A stretch of DNA of 64,000 bases from Lewinellaceae bacterium (GCA_020636135.1 JACJYK010000001.1:1350501-1414500); one strand, 5' to 3'. Counted from the stretch's first letter, positions 42,744-51,165 are shown. Notes: generated by a model from the letters alone, not told the origin. Numbers and translations are program-made.

Positions 42744-44927
42744 ATGAAGCCAAAGACTTATGTCCGCCGGATTGGTATGGCATTGCTATCCATTTGTTTT
42801 ATTGCCCAGGTACTTTCAGCTCAATCTGCTATTTCCATCGTCCGGCAACTGCAGCCAGGTTCTGAAGTGACCGTACAGGGCGTGGTCCTAAACGATGACG
42901 CTTTGGGTATCATCCGCTATATCCAGGATTCGACGGGAGGTATTGGGGTATATCCAGGAAGTGGTTCCGTGACGGGTGTGGGGGAGGCAGCTCCTGGCGA
43001 TGTCATCCAGGTTACGGGAACTTTGGTAACTTACCACGGACTGCTGGAAATCAACCCGGTAACTTCTTTTATTCGTTTAAGTCAGGGTCATACTTTGCCT
43101 GATCCTCTTCCATTGACCTTGGGTGAGCTTGGCCCGGCCAATGAAGGCCAGCTGGTGCGTATTTCCTGTCTGACCTGGCCATCCGTTACCAACTTCTCCG
43201 GAGGTGAAACCCAGGTTGCCGATCAGGAAGGAACGACCGCGACCATTTTCCTGCGCAATGGTCATCCGGCTATTGGAAAGCCAGTTCCCGGTGCCACAAT
43301 GGACATTGTTGGCATCTCGTCCCGCTTCGATGGGCCTCAACTCTTACCACGCGGGGTGGAAGATTTTTATTCTACATCCTGCGAATACCTGACGGAAGAC
43401 CTGAATCCGGTTGCAATCGAACGCGACGGATTTACATTCACCTTTTCATCCAATATTGCAGCCGTAGGAGGAATTCGCTATCGCCAGGATAATGGTCCGT
43501 ACCATGAAATCCTGTCTACTGCAAAACAACAGGGCCACGAACTGCAGATCATTGGGCTCGAACCGGCCACCATGTATGCATGTCAGCCGTTCATCGAAAT
43601 TGGAAAGGAACGTATCTATGGCAGCACCAGTCTCTGGATCACGGAATCTGAAAGTCCGGGGGATATCGAAGTATTTTTCAATTATGGAACAGATTCAACG
43701 ATCTCATCCGGGCTTTATCCGTCCGGGACTACGGGCACAGTCATGCAGGCCCGGCTGTTGTCTCTGATCAGTAATGCCTCATCAAGCATTGATTTTTGTG
43801 CATATAACATCAATCAGGATTGGATCATTGATGCGCTCAACGAAGCGGTGGATAGGGGAGTGGAGGTGCGCTACCTTGGGAACGAAGGAACATCAAATAC
43901 TTCATTATCGAAAATGCTCGATTTTCCGGTTAGCCTGGTCAATCCATCCGAGTTAATGCATAATAAATTTGTGGTCGTCGATGCCGGTATTCCCGAACAG
44001 GCGATTGTCTGGACCGGATCTGTCAATTTTACAAGCGATCAGATGCTGGTTGACCCGAATGATTGTATTCTGATCCACGACCAATCGTTGGCGCGGGTGT
44101 ATACCGTTGAATTCAATGAAATGTGGGGCGGGACAGGCGATCTGCCAGGTGGCGATGCCCGGGTAGGGTCTAGAAAAATGGACAATACGCCGCACTGGAT
44201 CAATATCCAGGGTACCTGGTGTGAATCCTATTTCAGCCCTTCGGATCATACGACGGATGCCATTATCCGTGCAATTAATTCAGCAGATCATACCCTGTCA
44301 TTCGGGGTCTTATCATTTACCAGGGATGACATTGCGGATGCAATCATCGCGCAATACCATCAGGGCAGGCAGGTGCGTGGCATTATGGAGAATATTGATG
44401 ACCAGGGATCCGAGTGGGTCAGGCTTTTGCAATCTGGTATACCGATGCACTCGTTTCCGGATAAAGCTTTGTTCCACCATAAACTTGGGATTGTGGATGG
44501 TGATAACCCGGACTCCGATCCTTTGGTTTTAACCGGGTCACACAACTGGACCACAGCAGCGGAACGAGATAATGATGAGAATCTGTTGATTGTACACAGC
44601 CATCAAATCGCCAATATTTATGATCAGGCGTTTGAAGCCATTTACCGGCTGTCAACCACCCGGCGGGAAAGTATCATTCCGGAATCGGCTACTCTGCAAC
44701 TCTATCCTAATCCAACAACCCATCTGCTGCACATCCGTTTGGAGACCGCATTACCTGGCAGGATCTGGCAAATACTGGATGGAGAGGGCCGGTTGATTCA
44801 ATCGGTATTGATACCACAATCAGCCTCAGAATTGGAAATCCCGGTGGAACATCTTCTTCCCGGCATCTATTTTATCCAGGTTCTGGACCGGGGCAAATCT
44901 CTCAGTTGTCGCTGGTTCAAGTTATAA
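42744..44927 (+). CDS. Secreted phospholipase D-family protein with OB-fold and type IX secretion signal
   Basis: About 727 residues from ATG 42744; earlier in-frame ATGs overlap the helicase. Signal peptide ends VLSAQ. Domains: an N-terminal YhcR-type OB-fold (VTVQGVVLNDDALGIIRYIQD through the STSCEYL segment, about 30-215), a fibronectin-like stretch, then two HKD half-sites, HNKFVVVD (about 405) and HHKLGIVD (about 577), each followed by GSxN (TGSVNF, TGSHNW). The last 75 residues (LYPNPTTHLLHI ... GIYFIQVL) are a type A T9SS sorting domain. It is probably a surface or secreted nuclease or phosphodiesterase; the OB-fold and single-chain two-HKD form favour DNA/RNA, by inference. Confidence 0.9.
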   Translation: MKPKTYVRRIGMALLSICFIAQVLSAQSAISIVRQLQPGSEVTVQGVVLNDDALGIIRYIQDSTGGIGVYPGSGSVTGVGEAAPGDVIQVTGTLVTYHGLLEINPVTSFIRLSQGHTLPDPLPLTLGELGPANEGQLVRISCLTWPSVTNFSGGETQVADQEGTTATIFLRNGHPAIGKPVPGATMDIVGISSRFDGPQLLPRGVEDFYSTSCEYLTEDLNPVAIERDGFTFTFSSNIAAVGGIRYRQDNGPYHEILSTAKQQGHELQIIGLEPATMYACQPFIEIGKERIYGSTSLWITESESPGDIEVFFNYGTDSTISSGLYPSGTTGTVMQARLLSLISNASSSIDFCAYNINQDWIIDALNEAVDRGVEVRYLGNEGTSNTSLSKMLDFPVSLVNPSELMHNKFVVVDAGIPEQAIVWTGSVNFTSDQMLVDPNDCILIHDQSLARVYTVEFNEMWGGTGDLPGGDARVGSRKMDNTPHWINIQGTWCESYFSPSDHTTDAIIRAINSADHTLSFGVLSFTRDDIADAIIAQYHQGRQVRGIMENIDDQGSEWVRLLQSGIPMHSFPDKALFHHKLGIVDGDNPDSDPLVLTGSHNWTTAAERDNDENLLIVHSHQIANIYDQAFEAIYRLSTTRRESIIPESATLQLYPNPTTHLLHIRLETALPGRIWQILDGEGRLIQSVLIPQSASELEIPVEHLLPGIYFIQVLDRGKSLSCRWFKL

Positions 44928-45022
44928 TGGCTCTACCTTCCGTCCCCAATTTGTCGGGAAATCCCGGAGGCACATCATTGACATAGCAAAACCACCAACT
45001 GGACAGGTTATAAAATAACGTA

Positions 45023-45030
45023 TAACTTTG
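45023..45030 (+). promoter_or_regulatory. -7 promoter box upstream of trmN6
   Basis: TAACTTTG matches TAnnTTTG exactly, 106 nt before the ATG. A near match, AATCTTTG (45092-45099), is closer. Which is used cannot be decided from sequence. The rest of 44928-45136 shows nothing else. Confidence 0.35.
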
Positions 45031-45136
45031 CCTTCGCCTAACCGACCAAATGTTGATGGATTCATGTTTTTTCTGGTCATATTCACCATAGAATCTTTGC
45101 GTTAACAATTAGATCAGTGATTAGTACACGTTCGTT

Positions 45137-45892
45137 ATGAAAAACAATGTCCGGCCTCTGGAAAAAGAAGAAACATTTCGGTTCAAGCAATTTGCAGTTC
45201 GCCAGTCAGATCAGGTTATGAAGATTGGTACCGATGCTGTTCTTCTGGGTGCATGGGCTCATCATCAGGATCCCAAACACATATTGGATATTGGTACCGG
45301 CAGTGGTGTTATTGCATTGATGATGGCTCAGCGTTATCCCGGGGCTCAGGTAACTGGTATTGACCTGGACCCGGCAAGTGTTGATCTGGCGCGCCAGAAT
45401 TTTAAGAACAGCCCATTTAATGATCAACTATACGCTGTTTTGTCACCATTGCAGGCTTTTAAAGGGGAAGGCAGGTTCTATGATCTGATTGTTAGCAATC
45501 CACCTTTTTTTACCGGCGGGGCTATTACCGAACATGGAGGCAGGGCTGTCATGCGACACACGACCAAACTATCCCATAATGAACTTCTGCGGGCGGTGAG
45601 ATCCTTATTATCTCCTAAGGGTGTTTTCGCCGTCATACTGCCTTTGCTGGAAGGATTGCGGCTGATCGAGTTAGCCGGACTTTACCACCTGCATGCGGAT
45701 CAGCAAGTTCAGGTCAGGAGTTTGGCTGACAAGAAGGTAGAGCGCCTTCTGATCCGGTTTAGACTGGAGCCGGCAAAACTGGACCAAAAAGAGCTGATCA
45801 TCCAGAATAGTACGGCAAATCATGATTATACCCCGGATTACGTTAACCTGACCCACGCATTTTATCTCAATATGCCCGATCAGGTGGATTAA
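45137..45892 (+). CDS. trmN6: tRNA1(Val) (adenine37-N6)-methyltransferase
   Basis: A SAM-dependent methyltransferase acting on A37 of tRNA-Val1 (YfiC/TrmN6 family); 251 residues. The N-terminus FRFKQFAVRQSDQVMKIGTDAVLLGAW is characteristic. SAM motif I is ILDIGTGSGVIALMMA (about 51-66), motif IV SNPPFFTGG (about 119-127), with His-rich RHTTKLSHNELLR after it. The NPPF motif marks an exocyclic-amine N-methyltransferase. Its downstream hairpin is shared with a convergent gene. Confidence 0.93.
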   Translation: MKNNVRPLEKEETFRFKQFAVRQSDQVMKIGTDAVLLGAWAHHQDPKHILDIGTGSGVIALMMAQRYPGAQVTGIDLDPASVDLARQNFKNSPFNDQLYAVLSPLQAFKGEGRFYDLIVSNPPFFTGGAITEHGGRAVMRHTTKLSHNELLRAVRSLLSPKGVFAVILPLLEGLRLIELAGLYHLHADQQVQVRSLADKKVERLLIRFRLEPAKLDQKELIIQNSTANHDYTPDYVNLTHAFYLNMPDQVD

Positions 45893-45900
45893 ATGCAAAA

Positions 45901-45935
45901 CCGAAAGATGAATTGGTTTTCTACCCATCTTTCGG
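45901..45935. terminator. Bidirectional terminator hairpin
   Basis: CCGAAAGATG (45901-45910) pairs perfectly with CATCTTTCGG (45926-45935), a 10-bp stem with a 15-nt loop. On the minus strand it runs into TTTTGCATTT, on the plus strand into TCTCTTC. It sits between convergent trmN6 and the HTH gene; it is the better terminator for the minus strand. Confidence 0.75.
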
Positions 45936-45996
45936 TCTCTTCAAAGCAAAAATGTTGGGGTGGGAAAAGAGGTGGAAATTGAAAATCGGAATTTTT

Positions 45997-46257
45997 CTAA
46001 TTGGAGCTTGAACTGCCTGTTTCGGTAATGATCTGCCGGGCAAGGTCCAATATGGTCGTGTCTTCGATGTAGACGATGCCTCCATCAGGTCCTGGCTGAA
46101 CATGTTCGTTTACGATCTCGCCATTTTCATATTTCTTGGCTCCGAAGTAATTACGAACGGTCTGCTCATCAATATCTAACTCTTTGGCAATTCGGCTTAC
46201 GCTGCCGGTTGGCAAGCTATGTTTGATTTGACGTAGCTCATTGAATGTAATGTGCAT
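45997..46257 (-). CDS. Small helix-turn-helix protein
   Basis: An 86-residue protein. Residues 4-40 (LRQIKHSLPTGSVSRIAKELDIDEQTVRNYFG) form a clear helix-turn-helix resembling Bacteroidota DNA-binding proteins of unknown role. A flexible GPDGG turn and a second helix (TTILDLARQIITE) follow, with a Ser/Asn tail. It likely binds DNA, possibly as a dimer. A near -7 box (CATATTTG, 46320-46313) lies upstream. Separate from ald by 115 nt. Confidence 0.75.
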   Translation of the reverse strand: MHITFNELRQIKHSLPTGSVSRIAKELDIDEQTVRNYFGAKKYENGEIVNEHVQPGPDGGIVYIEDTTILDLARQIITETGSSSSN

Positions 46258-46372
46258 GGTCGATCAGATTTAAGGTTAGGAAATAAATAATATTCAATGT
46301 AGTAAATTCCCCAAATATGGATCAAGAAAAATGCCATTATTTAGGTCAATTTTATGAGTCCTGCCTGTCGGC

Positions 46373-47485
46373 TTACAATACCTCTTCTACATCGATATAG
46401 GGTAATCCGAACGCATCGGCTACTCCCTGGTAAACTACTTTTCCTTTTACGATATTCAGTCCCTTGCGTAATCCCGGATGTTCGCGGCATGCCTGTTGCC
46501 AGCCCTTGTTGGCCAGAGCCAGAGCAAACGGCAATGTGGCATTTGTCAGGGCGATGGTGGAGGTTTGTGGTACCGCTCCCGGCATATTGGCTACGCAATA
46601 GTGAACGACATCATCAATAATGAAAGTCGGATCATCATGGGTGGTCGGTTTGCAGGTTTCGATACAGCCTCCCTGATCGACAGCTACATCCACGAGTACG
46701 GTTCCGGGGCGCATGATGGAGAGCATCTGGCGCGTGATCAGGTGGGGTGCTTTTGCACCAGGGATCAATACGGCGCCAACAACCAGGTCTGTACTCGGCA
46801 ACAGCTCGCGGATGTTGTATTCGTTGGAATAGAGGGTGGTCACATTGGCCGGCATGATGTCAGCGAGTTCACGCAACCTTGACAAACTGATGTCCATGAT
46901 ATAGACCGAAGCGCCGAGTCCTGCTGCCATCTTGGCGGCCTGGGTGCCGACAATACCTCCTCCGAGGATCATTACCTTGGCGGGAGGCACTCCGGGAACA
47001 CCACCCAGCAATACACCACGGCCTTTTTGTGGTTTCTCCAGGTATTTCGCTCCTTCCTGTATCGCCATCCGGCCGGCTACTTCCGACATCGGGATCAGCA
47101 ACGGCAAACTGCCATCGATGGCCTCAACCGTTTCATAGGCCAGGCAAATCGCCTGACTTTCAATCATGGCTTCCGTCAATGGCTGGTAGGAAGCAAAATG
47201 GAAGTAGGTAAACAGTAGTTGGTCCTTTCGGATAAGTGGATACTCTTTTTCAATGGGTTCCTTCACTTTAATGATCATGTCGGCAATGCCGTACACTTCT
47301 TCGATCGAAGGGAGAATTTTGGCACCACTATCCTGATACGATTCATCGGGAAAGCCGCTACCTTCTCCTGCCGTGGACTGGATGTATACCGTGTGTCCAC
47401 GTTTGACAAATTCGCGTACTCCAGCTGGCGTTAACGCCACGCGATTCTCGCTGGTTTTGATTTCTTTTGGAACACCAATGATCAT
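46373..47485 (-). CDS. ald: Alanine dehydrogenase
   Basis: It catalyses reversible NAD-dependent oxidative deamination of L-alanine to pyruvate and ammonia; 370 residues. The N-terminus MIIGVPKEIKTSENRVALTPAGV is the Ald/PNT signature. The NAD-binding region VMILGGGIVGTQAAKMAAGLGASVYIMDIS lies about 170-200, with conserved DVAVDQGGC (about 270). Length and lack of a transhydrogenase membrane part favour Ald over PntA. It has its own -7 box. Confidence 0.95.
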   Translation of the reverse strand: MIIGVPKEIKTSENRVALTPAGVREFVKRGHTVYIQSTAGEGSGFPDESYQDSGAKILPSIEEVYGIADMIIKVKEPIEKEYPLIRKDQLLFTYFHFASYQPLTEAMIESQAICLAYETVEAIDGSLPLLIPMSEVAGRMAIQEGAKYLEKPQKGRGVLLGGVPGVPPAKVMILGGGIVGTQAAKMAAGLGASVYIMDISLSRLRELADIMPANVTTLYSNEYNIRELLPSTDLVVGAVLIPGAKAPHLITRQMLSIMRPGTVLVDVAVDQGGCIETCKPTTHDDPTFIIDDVVHYCVANMPGAVPQTSTIALTNATLPFALALANKGWQQACREHPGLRKGLNIVKGKVVYQGVADAFGLPYIDVEEVL

Positions 47486-47536
47486 GATCGGAAAAACTTT
47501 TGATGGCGGTGAAAAAGGCTATTTTTAATAACCGGA

Positions 47537-47544
47537 CAAAAGTA
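47537..47544 (-). promoter_or_regulatory. -7 promoter box for ald
   Basis: On the minus strand TACTTTTG matches TAnnTTTG exactly; expected start near 47531, leader about 45 nt. No -33 TTTG was found. Confidence 0.45.
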
Positions 47545-47641
47545 GAAATTGTTGACCAATTGTATGGTTGAACAGCAGGCATTTTAGCAGGAAGCTTTGC
47601 GATATTCATCACCGGAATGGATTGAGAGGCTAATTCCGGGC

Positions 47642-47670
47642 AAAAAAAATGCCCGCGACTTTTCACGAGC
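47642..47670 (-). terminator. Rho-independent terminator of the candidate small RNA
   Basis: Minus strand: GCTCGTG (47670-47664) pairs with CGCGGGC (47657-47651), then A and T8 (47649-47642). An alternative CGGGCA/TGCCCG pairing with the T-run in the loop is possible on the same stretch. Confidence 0.75.
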
Positions 47671-47707
47671 AAGACGAATTTTACACTATTAAAACCAAAA
47701 CTTACAC
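47642..47707 (-). ncRNA. Candidate 66-nt small RNA
   Basis: A promoter with ATTG-N20-TATCTTTG (47743-47712) implies a start near 47707-47706. The transcript has no ATG ORF. It ends in a hairpin GCTCGTG/CGCGGGC (two G-U pairs, loop AAAAGT) followed by A and eight T residues. The 5' half is A/T-rich and apparently unstructured, leaving a single-stranded region that could base-pair with targets. It points toward ald but stops 157 nt before it, so it is more likely an independent RNA than an ald leader. Family unknown. Confidence 0.6.
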
Positions 47708-47711
47708 AATG

Positions 47712-47743
47712 CAAAGATAATACGCATTAGATATATATTCAAT
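47712..47743 (-). promoter_or_regulatory. Promoter of the candidate small RNA
   Basis: Minus strand ATTG (47743-47740), 20-nt spacer, TATCTTTG (47719-47712). The -33 box differs by one base from TTTG; the -7 box is perfect. An AT-rich tract lies just upstream. Confidence 0.65.
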
Positions 47744-47895
47744 ATGTTTTCTAAATTAAATATCACTATTTCGTTATATATTTATTTTCAAATGTGTAAA
47801 TCAATGAAGTAGTAGTGGTTAAAAGGTAACCCAAAGGTCGATCTGAAGCTCAAGAAAATTTACAGTGGTTTAGGTATCGCACTGCACAGGGGAGT

Positions 47896-48729
47896 TCAGG
47901 GCACAAAAACAGGTGTGGTGATTTCACTGGTCAAGCCGATCTCCCGAGCCTTATCAAGCAGAATGTGAACGGCTTGCATCCCCTCATCCCCTAAATCGAG
48001 CGAATAGGAATTCACGTACAGATCAATGTGCTGCCGCATAACGCCGAGATCCATTTCCTGAGCAAATTCACTTACGTAAGGCATGATTTCGTCGGGATTT
48101 GCATAAGCGTAGTCCAGGCTTGCGCGGATGGCACGCTGGATCTGACGCTGGATCGGGAGGGAAAGATCACGCCGGATCCCGATGCCTCCGAGAGGAATGG
48201 GCATGCCGGTCTCTTCTTCCCAGAATGCGCCCAGGTCCTGTAGGGATACCAAGCCCCGGTCCTGGTAGGTAAATCGATTTTCATGAATGATCACCCCGGC
48301 CTCGGCCGTGCCATCAGAAACGGCTTGTTCGATGTTGGAAAAAACCATTTGCTCCACATGTTGCATTCCGGGGTACTTCAGCCGGCTGAGCAGATGTGCC
48401 GTGGTTAATTTTCCGGGCATTGCCACGACTGCTTTTCCCATATCCAGCGAAGCCTGGTGTTGTGGGGTGGTGATCAGTAAGGGGCCGCACCCCCGACCCA
48501 GGGCACTGCCACTGCGGCTGAGGATATACTGTTTCTGTGCATAGATGTAAGCATGATAACTGATCTTGCTCGCGGACAATTTTCCTTCCAGAGCCCATTC
48601 ATTGAGCGTTTCCACATCCGCCAGCAGGATTTCCCAATCTATGCCGGAAGTCTTAACTTTGCCGGTGGCCAAAGCCCCGAAGATAAAGGTGTCATTAGGG
48701 CAGGGCGAGTAACCAAGCGTCAGCTTCAT
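47896..48729 (-). CDS. mqnD: 1,4-dihydroxy-6-naphthoate synthase (futalosine pathway)
   Basis: It makes the naphthoate ring precursor of menaquinone in the futalosine route; 277 residues. The N-terminus MKLTLGYSPCPNDTFIFGALATGKV is diagnostic for MqnD. It has a periplasmic-binding-protein-like fold without signal peptide; the segment SRSGSALGRGCGPLLI matches the substrate pocket. ATG 48729 is used; the codon at 48735 is TTG. It diverges from the pseudouridine synthase gene with only 5 nt between start codons. Implies menaquinone made via futalosine rather than MenF-type steps. Confidence 0.94.
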   Translation of the reverse strand: MKLTLGYSPCPNDTFIFGALATGKVKTSGIDWEILLADVETLNEWALEGKLSASKISYHAYIYAQKQYILSRSGSALGRGCGPLLITTPQHQASLDMGKAVVAMPGKLTTAHLLSRLKYPGMQHVEQMVFSNIEQAVSDGTAEAGVIIHENRFTYQDRGLVSLQDLGAFWEEETGMPIPLGGIGIRRDLSLPIQRQIQRAIRASLDYAYANPDEIMPYVSEFAQEMDLGVMRQHIDLYVNSYSLDLGDEGMQAVHILLDKAREIGLTSEITTPVFVP

Positions 48730-48734
48730 GTGCA

Positions 48735-49448
48735 ATGTTAAACCAGGGTTTTCAAGTTATATACGAAGATAATCATTTGCTGGTAGCTAATAAGCCGGCA
48801 AACCTGTTGTCCCAGGGCGACCATACCGGGGATGCATGTCTCCTGGATCTGGCCAAGGCCTACATCAAAGAGAAATACCAGAAACCAGGGAATGTATTTC
48901 TGGAGCTGGTTCATCGCCTGGACCGGCCCACTTCCGGGATTCTTTGTATGGCCCGAACCAGTAAAGCCCTGGAACGCCTGCAGGAACAATTCCGGAAGCG
49001 AACCGTGGAAAAATTTTATTTCGCTTTGGTGGAGCCGGCCCCGGACCGTGAGCAGGCCTATCTGGAGCATTATCACTGGAAGGACCGGTCGCTAAACCGT
49101 GTCTTCATCTGGGATCAGGCCAATCAGGCGGATGCGGTGAAAGTTCGGATGGAATACCGGACCATTGGTGCCATCAAAGGAATGGCCGTATTGCAAATCA
49201 AATTGCATACAGGTAAGTCGCATCAGATCCGTGCCCAGCTGGCACATATCGGCAGCCCGATTGTAGGAGACGAGAAATATGGAGTTCGTTCGGATAGTGA
49301 ATACACCCGCTCCCTGGCCCTTCACGCTTGCGAATTGAGAATCGACCACCCGGTTAGGGGAGAGCGTCTTGCACTCTTCGCTCCGCCTCCCGCTGAAGAG
49401 CCCTGGCTGCGATTCCAGAATTACACCTCCGAGACAACCTATTTTTAA
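48735..49448 (+). CDS. RluA-family 23S/tRNA pseudouridine synthase
   Basis: A 237-residue enzyme isomerising uridine to pseudouridine in RNA. The catalytic motif VHRLDRPTSGIL lies at about 58-69 (Asp near 63), with LHTGKSHQIRAQLAHIG (about 157-173) typical of RluA/RluC. There is no S4 domain, so the target may be 23S rRNA or tRNA. Start ATG 48735. The SRP RNA gene follows 40 nt downstream on the same strand. Confidence 0.92.
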   Translation: MLNQGFQVIYEDNHLLVANKPANLLSQGDHTGDACLLDLAKAYIKEKYQKPGNVFLELVHRLDRPTSGILCMARTSKALERLQEQFRKRTVEKFYFALVEPAPDREQAYLEHYHWKDRSLNRVFIWDQANQADAVKVRMEYRTIGAIKGMAVLQIKLHTGKSHQIRAQLAHIGSPIVGDEKYGVRSDSEYTRSLALHACELRIDHPVRGERLALFAPPPAEEPWLRFQNYTSETTYF

Positions 49449-49453
49449 CAGGT

Positions 49454-49484
49454 ATTGCCAATCACAAAATTCCTTTTACCTTTG
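49454..49484 (+). promoter_or_regulatory. Promoter of the SRP RNA
   Basis: ATTG (49454-49457), a 19-nt spacer and TACCTTTG (49477-49484). The RNA's terminal stem begins at 49490, 5-6 nt after the -7 box, which gives a sequence-internal calibration of the transcription start offset for the window. Confidence 0.8.
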
Positions 49485-49488
49485 CAAT

Positions 49489-49587
49489 CCGTGAGGGTCA
49501 TATGACCAGCTCCCTCCGAACTCCCCCAGGGTGGAAACACAGCAAGGGTAGGAGGTTGTAGCGGTACGATATGATTCCTCACGTTTT
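49489..49587 (+). ncRNA. ffs: Signal recognition particle RNA (small type, 4.5S-like)
   Basis: A single long hairpin of about 99 nt: CGTGAGG (49490-49496) with CCTCACG (49577-49583), TCATAT with ATATGA, CTCCC/CCTCC with GGAGG. At the apex is the universal Ffh-binding domain CCAGG-GTG-GAAA-CAC-AGCA-AGG: GNRA tetraloop GAAA, symmetric loop CAGG/AGCA. Followed by TTTTATTTT, the terminator tail. Partner of Ffh (29804-31141). The 3' stem overlaps the end of the convergent MBL gene by about 5-9 nt. Confidence 0.95.
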
Positions 49588-50385
49588 ATTTTCCATCCGG
49601 TACCTGCGATAATTATTGTGATGTTCGTTTTCCAGGTAAATGGCGAAAGGATATACATCCGCCCAGGAATGCACATCATCAAGATCACCCAGTTTCGCCA
49701 AATAGTCCAGATCTATCTGAATCCTCTCCATCATAAATGCAGCATCCTGATAACAGGGTCCATGTCCGGGAATGGCTATTTCCCATCCAAGCTTTGGTAA
49801 AATATCCTGCATTTTTAGCAACGTATTCTGGTAGGCGATCCAGCTGTCCTCAATGAATGGGAATTCAAGAGGGCTCAGGTAATCTCCCAATAATAAGGTT
49901 TTGGCCTGTTCAATAAAGTACATGGCGCCATCTTCGGTATGTCCACGGGTTGGAAAACCGCGAACTGTAAACTCGCCCAGCTGCAGTTGCTGCCCATCGG
50001 ATTGTATGGTCAGATCCGTGATAGGATAGCGGTGGAGGTAGTTACGTTTAATGTATTTCTGACCGTCCCACTCATTGACCCTGGTCAATGCTTTGTCCTT
50101 GTCGATGACGGTCTGCATAGCCTGGCTGGTCACCACCCGGCCGGGGGGCATGGCACCATATCCAATGATGTGATCGTAATCCGCATGCGTAAACAGGTAA
50201 TAAAAGGAATGCGTCTCCAGAAATGGCTGGAGCTGGCTCAGAATGGCTTCTATCTCCTGAGGTAACCAGTTCGGATCACATACTAATATGGTCTCCCTGC
50301 CGAAAACCAGGGTGGTATTGGTTTGGTACAAGCTGCTGGAACTTATCCGGATCTGACCAAAAGGAAAAGATTTAAACAAGTCCAT
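49579..50385 (-). CDS. Metallo-beta-lactamase fold hydrolase
   Basis: A 268-residue MBL-fold protein. The metal motif is THADYDHIIGYG (about 64-75), the THxDxDH variant of HxHxDH. Further motifs are PTRGHTEDGAMYF (about 148-160), LLLGDYLS (about 168-175) and AIPGHGPC (about 203-210). Likely a cytoplasmic dinuclear metal hydrolase; substrate unknown. The variant motif is shared by some MBL subfamilies, so activity is plausible. Its last codons overlap the SRP RNA gene on the other strand. Confidence 0.88.
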   Translation of the reverse strand: MDLFKSFPFGQIRISSSSLYQTNTTLVFGRETILVCDPNWLPQEIEAILSQLQPFLETHSFYYLFTHADYDHIIGYGAMPPGRVVTSQAMQTVIDKDKALTRVNEWDGQKYIKRNYLHRYPITDLTIQSDGQQLQLGEFTVRGFPTRGHTEDGAMYFIEQAKTLLLGDYLSPLEFPFIEDSWIAYQNTLLKMQDILPKLGWEIAIPGHGPCYQDAAFMMERIQIDLDYLAKLGDLDDVHSWADVYPFAIYLENEHHNNYRRYRMENKT

Positions 50386-50501
50386 ACAAATTGCATTTTC
50401 TTATAAACAGGTGACAGCGTTAAGGATAAGATTATATTCTTTCACAATATGTAAAATGTGCTGTTGACAACCTACCTTTACGAACTCAAAAAAAAGAAAT
50501 C

Positions 50502-51164
50502 ATGAAATTTTTCATTGATACCGCCAACATCGATCAGATCAAGGAAGCCAAGGATCTGGGCGTTCTTGATGGTGTAACGACTAATCCCTCCCTGATGGCT
50601 AAAGAAGGCATCTCAGGAGATAAGGCTGTCATTAAGCATTATGAAAAGATCTGTAACCTCGTTGACGGGGATGTCTCCGCAGAGGTGATCGCTACCGATT
50701 TTGAAGGCATTGTAAAGGAGGGTATAGCTTTGAGCAAACTAGCTCCGAACATTGTGGTGAAAGTACCCATGATCAAGGATGGTGTTAAAGCTTTGAAATA
50801 TTTTTACGATAACGACATCAGGACTAATTGCACCCTGGTCTTTTCAGCCGGACAAGCAATCCTGGCAGCTAAAGCCGGAGCCAATTACCTTTCTCCATTT
50901 GTGGGTCGCATCGATGACATCAGTTGGGATGGCATGCAATTGGTTTCGGAAATAGCGGAGATCTATGCCATCCAGGGATTTGAAACGGAAATCCTTGCCG
51001 CATCCATCCGTAGTTCCAAGCATATTGTTGAAGCAGCAAAGGCAGGAGCAGATGTCGTGACGTGTCCGCTCTCAGCCATATTAGGGTTATTGAACCATCC
51101 GTTGACTGATATCGGTCTGGAGAAATTCCTGGCTGATCACGCCAAGGCAAAAGTAAAGAAGTAA
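50502..51164 (+). CDS. tal: Transaldolase-like (short, FSA/TalC type)
   Basis: A 220-residue class I aldolase of the small transaldolase family. The Schiff-base Lys is in NIVVKVPM (Lys 87). Other motifs: FIDTANIDQIKE (start), GVTTNPSLMAKEG (24-36), TCPLSAILGLLNHPLTDIGLEKFLADH at the end. It transfers dihydroxyacetone units in the pentose phosphate pathway, or acts as fructose-6-phosphate aldolase. ATG 50502 follows an A-rich leader with a near -7 box TACCTTTA (50473-50480). The GHL10 gene begins 1 nt after its stop. Confidence 0.94.
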   Translation: MKFFIDTANIDQIKEAKDLGVLDGVTTNPSLMAKEGISGDKAVIKHYEKICNLVDGDVSAEVIATDFEGIVKEGIALSKLAPNIVVKVPMIKDGVKALKYFYDNDIRTNCTLVFSAGQAILAAKAGANYLSPFVGRIDDISWDGMQLVSEIAEIYAIQGFETEILAASIRSSKHIVEAAKAGADVVTCPLSAILGLLNHPLTDIGLEKFLADHAKAKVKK

Positions 51165-51165
51165 T

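Larger units (their letters stand above)
47486..47895. other. Intergenic region, 410 nt, upstream of ald
   Basis: It holds a -7 box for ald (47544-47537), a candidate small RNA gene with its own promoter and terminator (47743-47642, minus), and an AT-rich block (about 47720-47800) that could act as an UP element. The part at 47800-47895 shows nothing recognisable. Confidence 0.7.

Noticed and set aside
47637..47655. CGGGCA/TGCCCG hairpin as a plus-strand terminator
   Set aside because: The plus-strand tail (CGACTTTTCAC) is weak, whereas the same bases form a better minus-strand terminator with U8.
47358..47714. Minus-strand 118-codon frame across ald start
   Set aside because: It begins with TTG inside the candidate RNA and reads antisense-frame residues through the ald N-terminus; it is a shadow.
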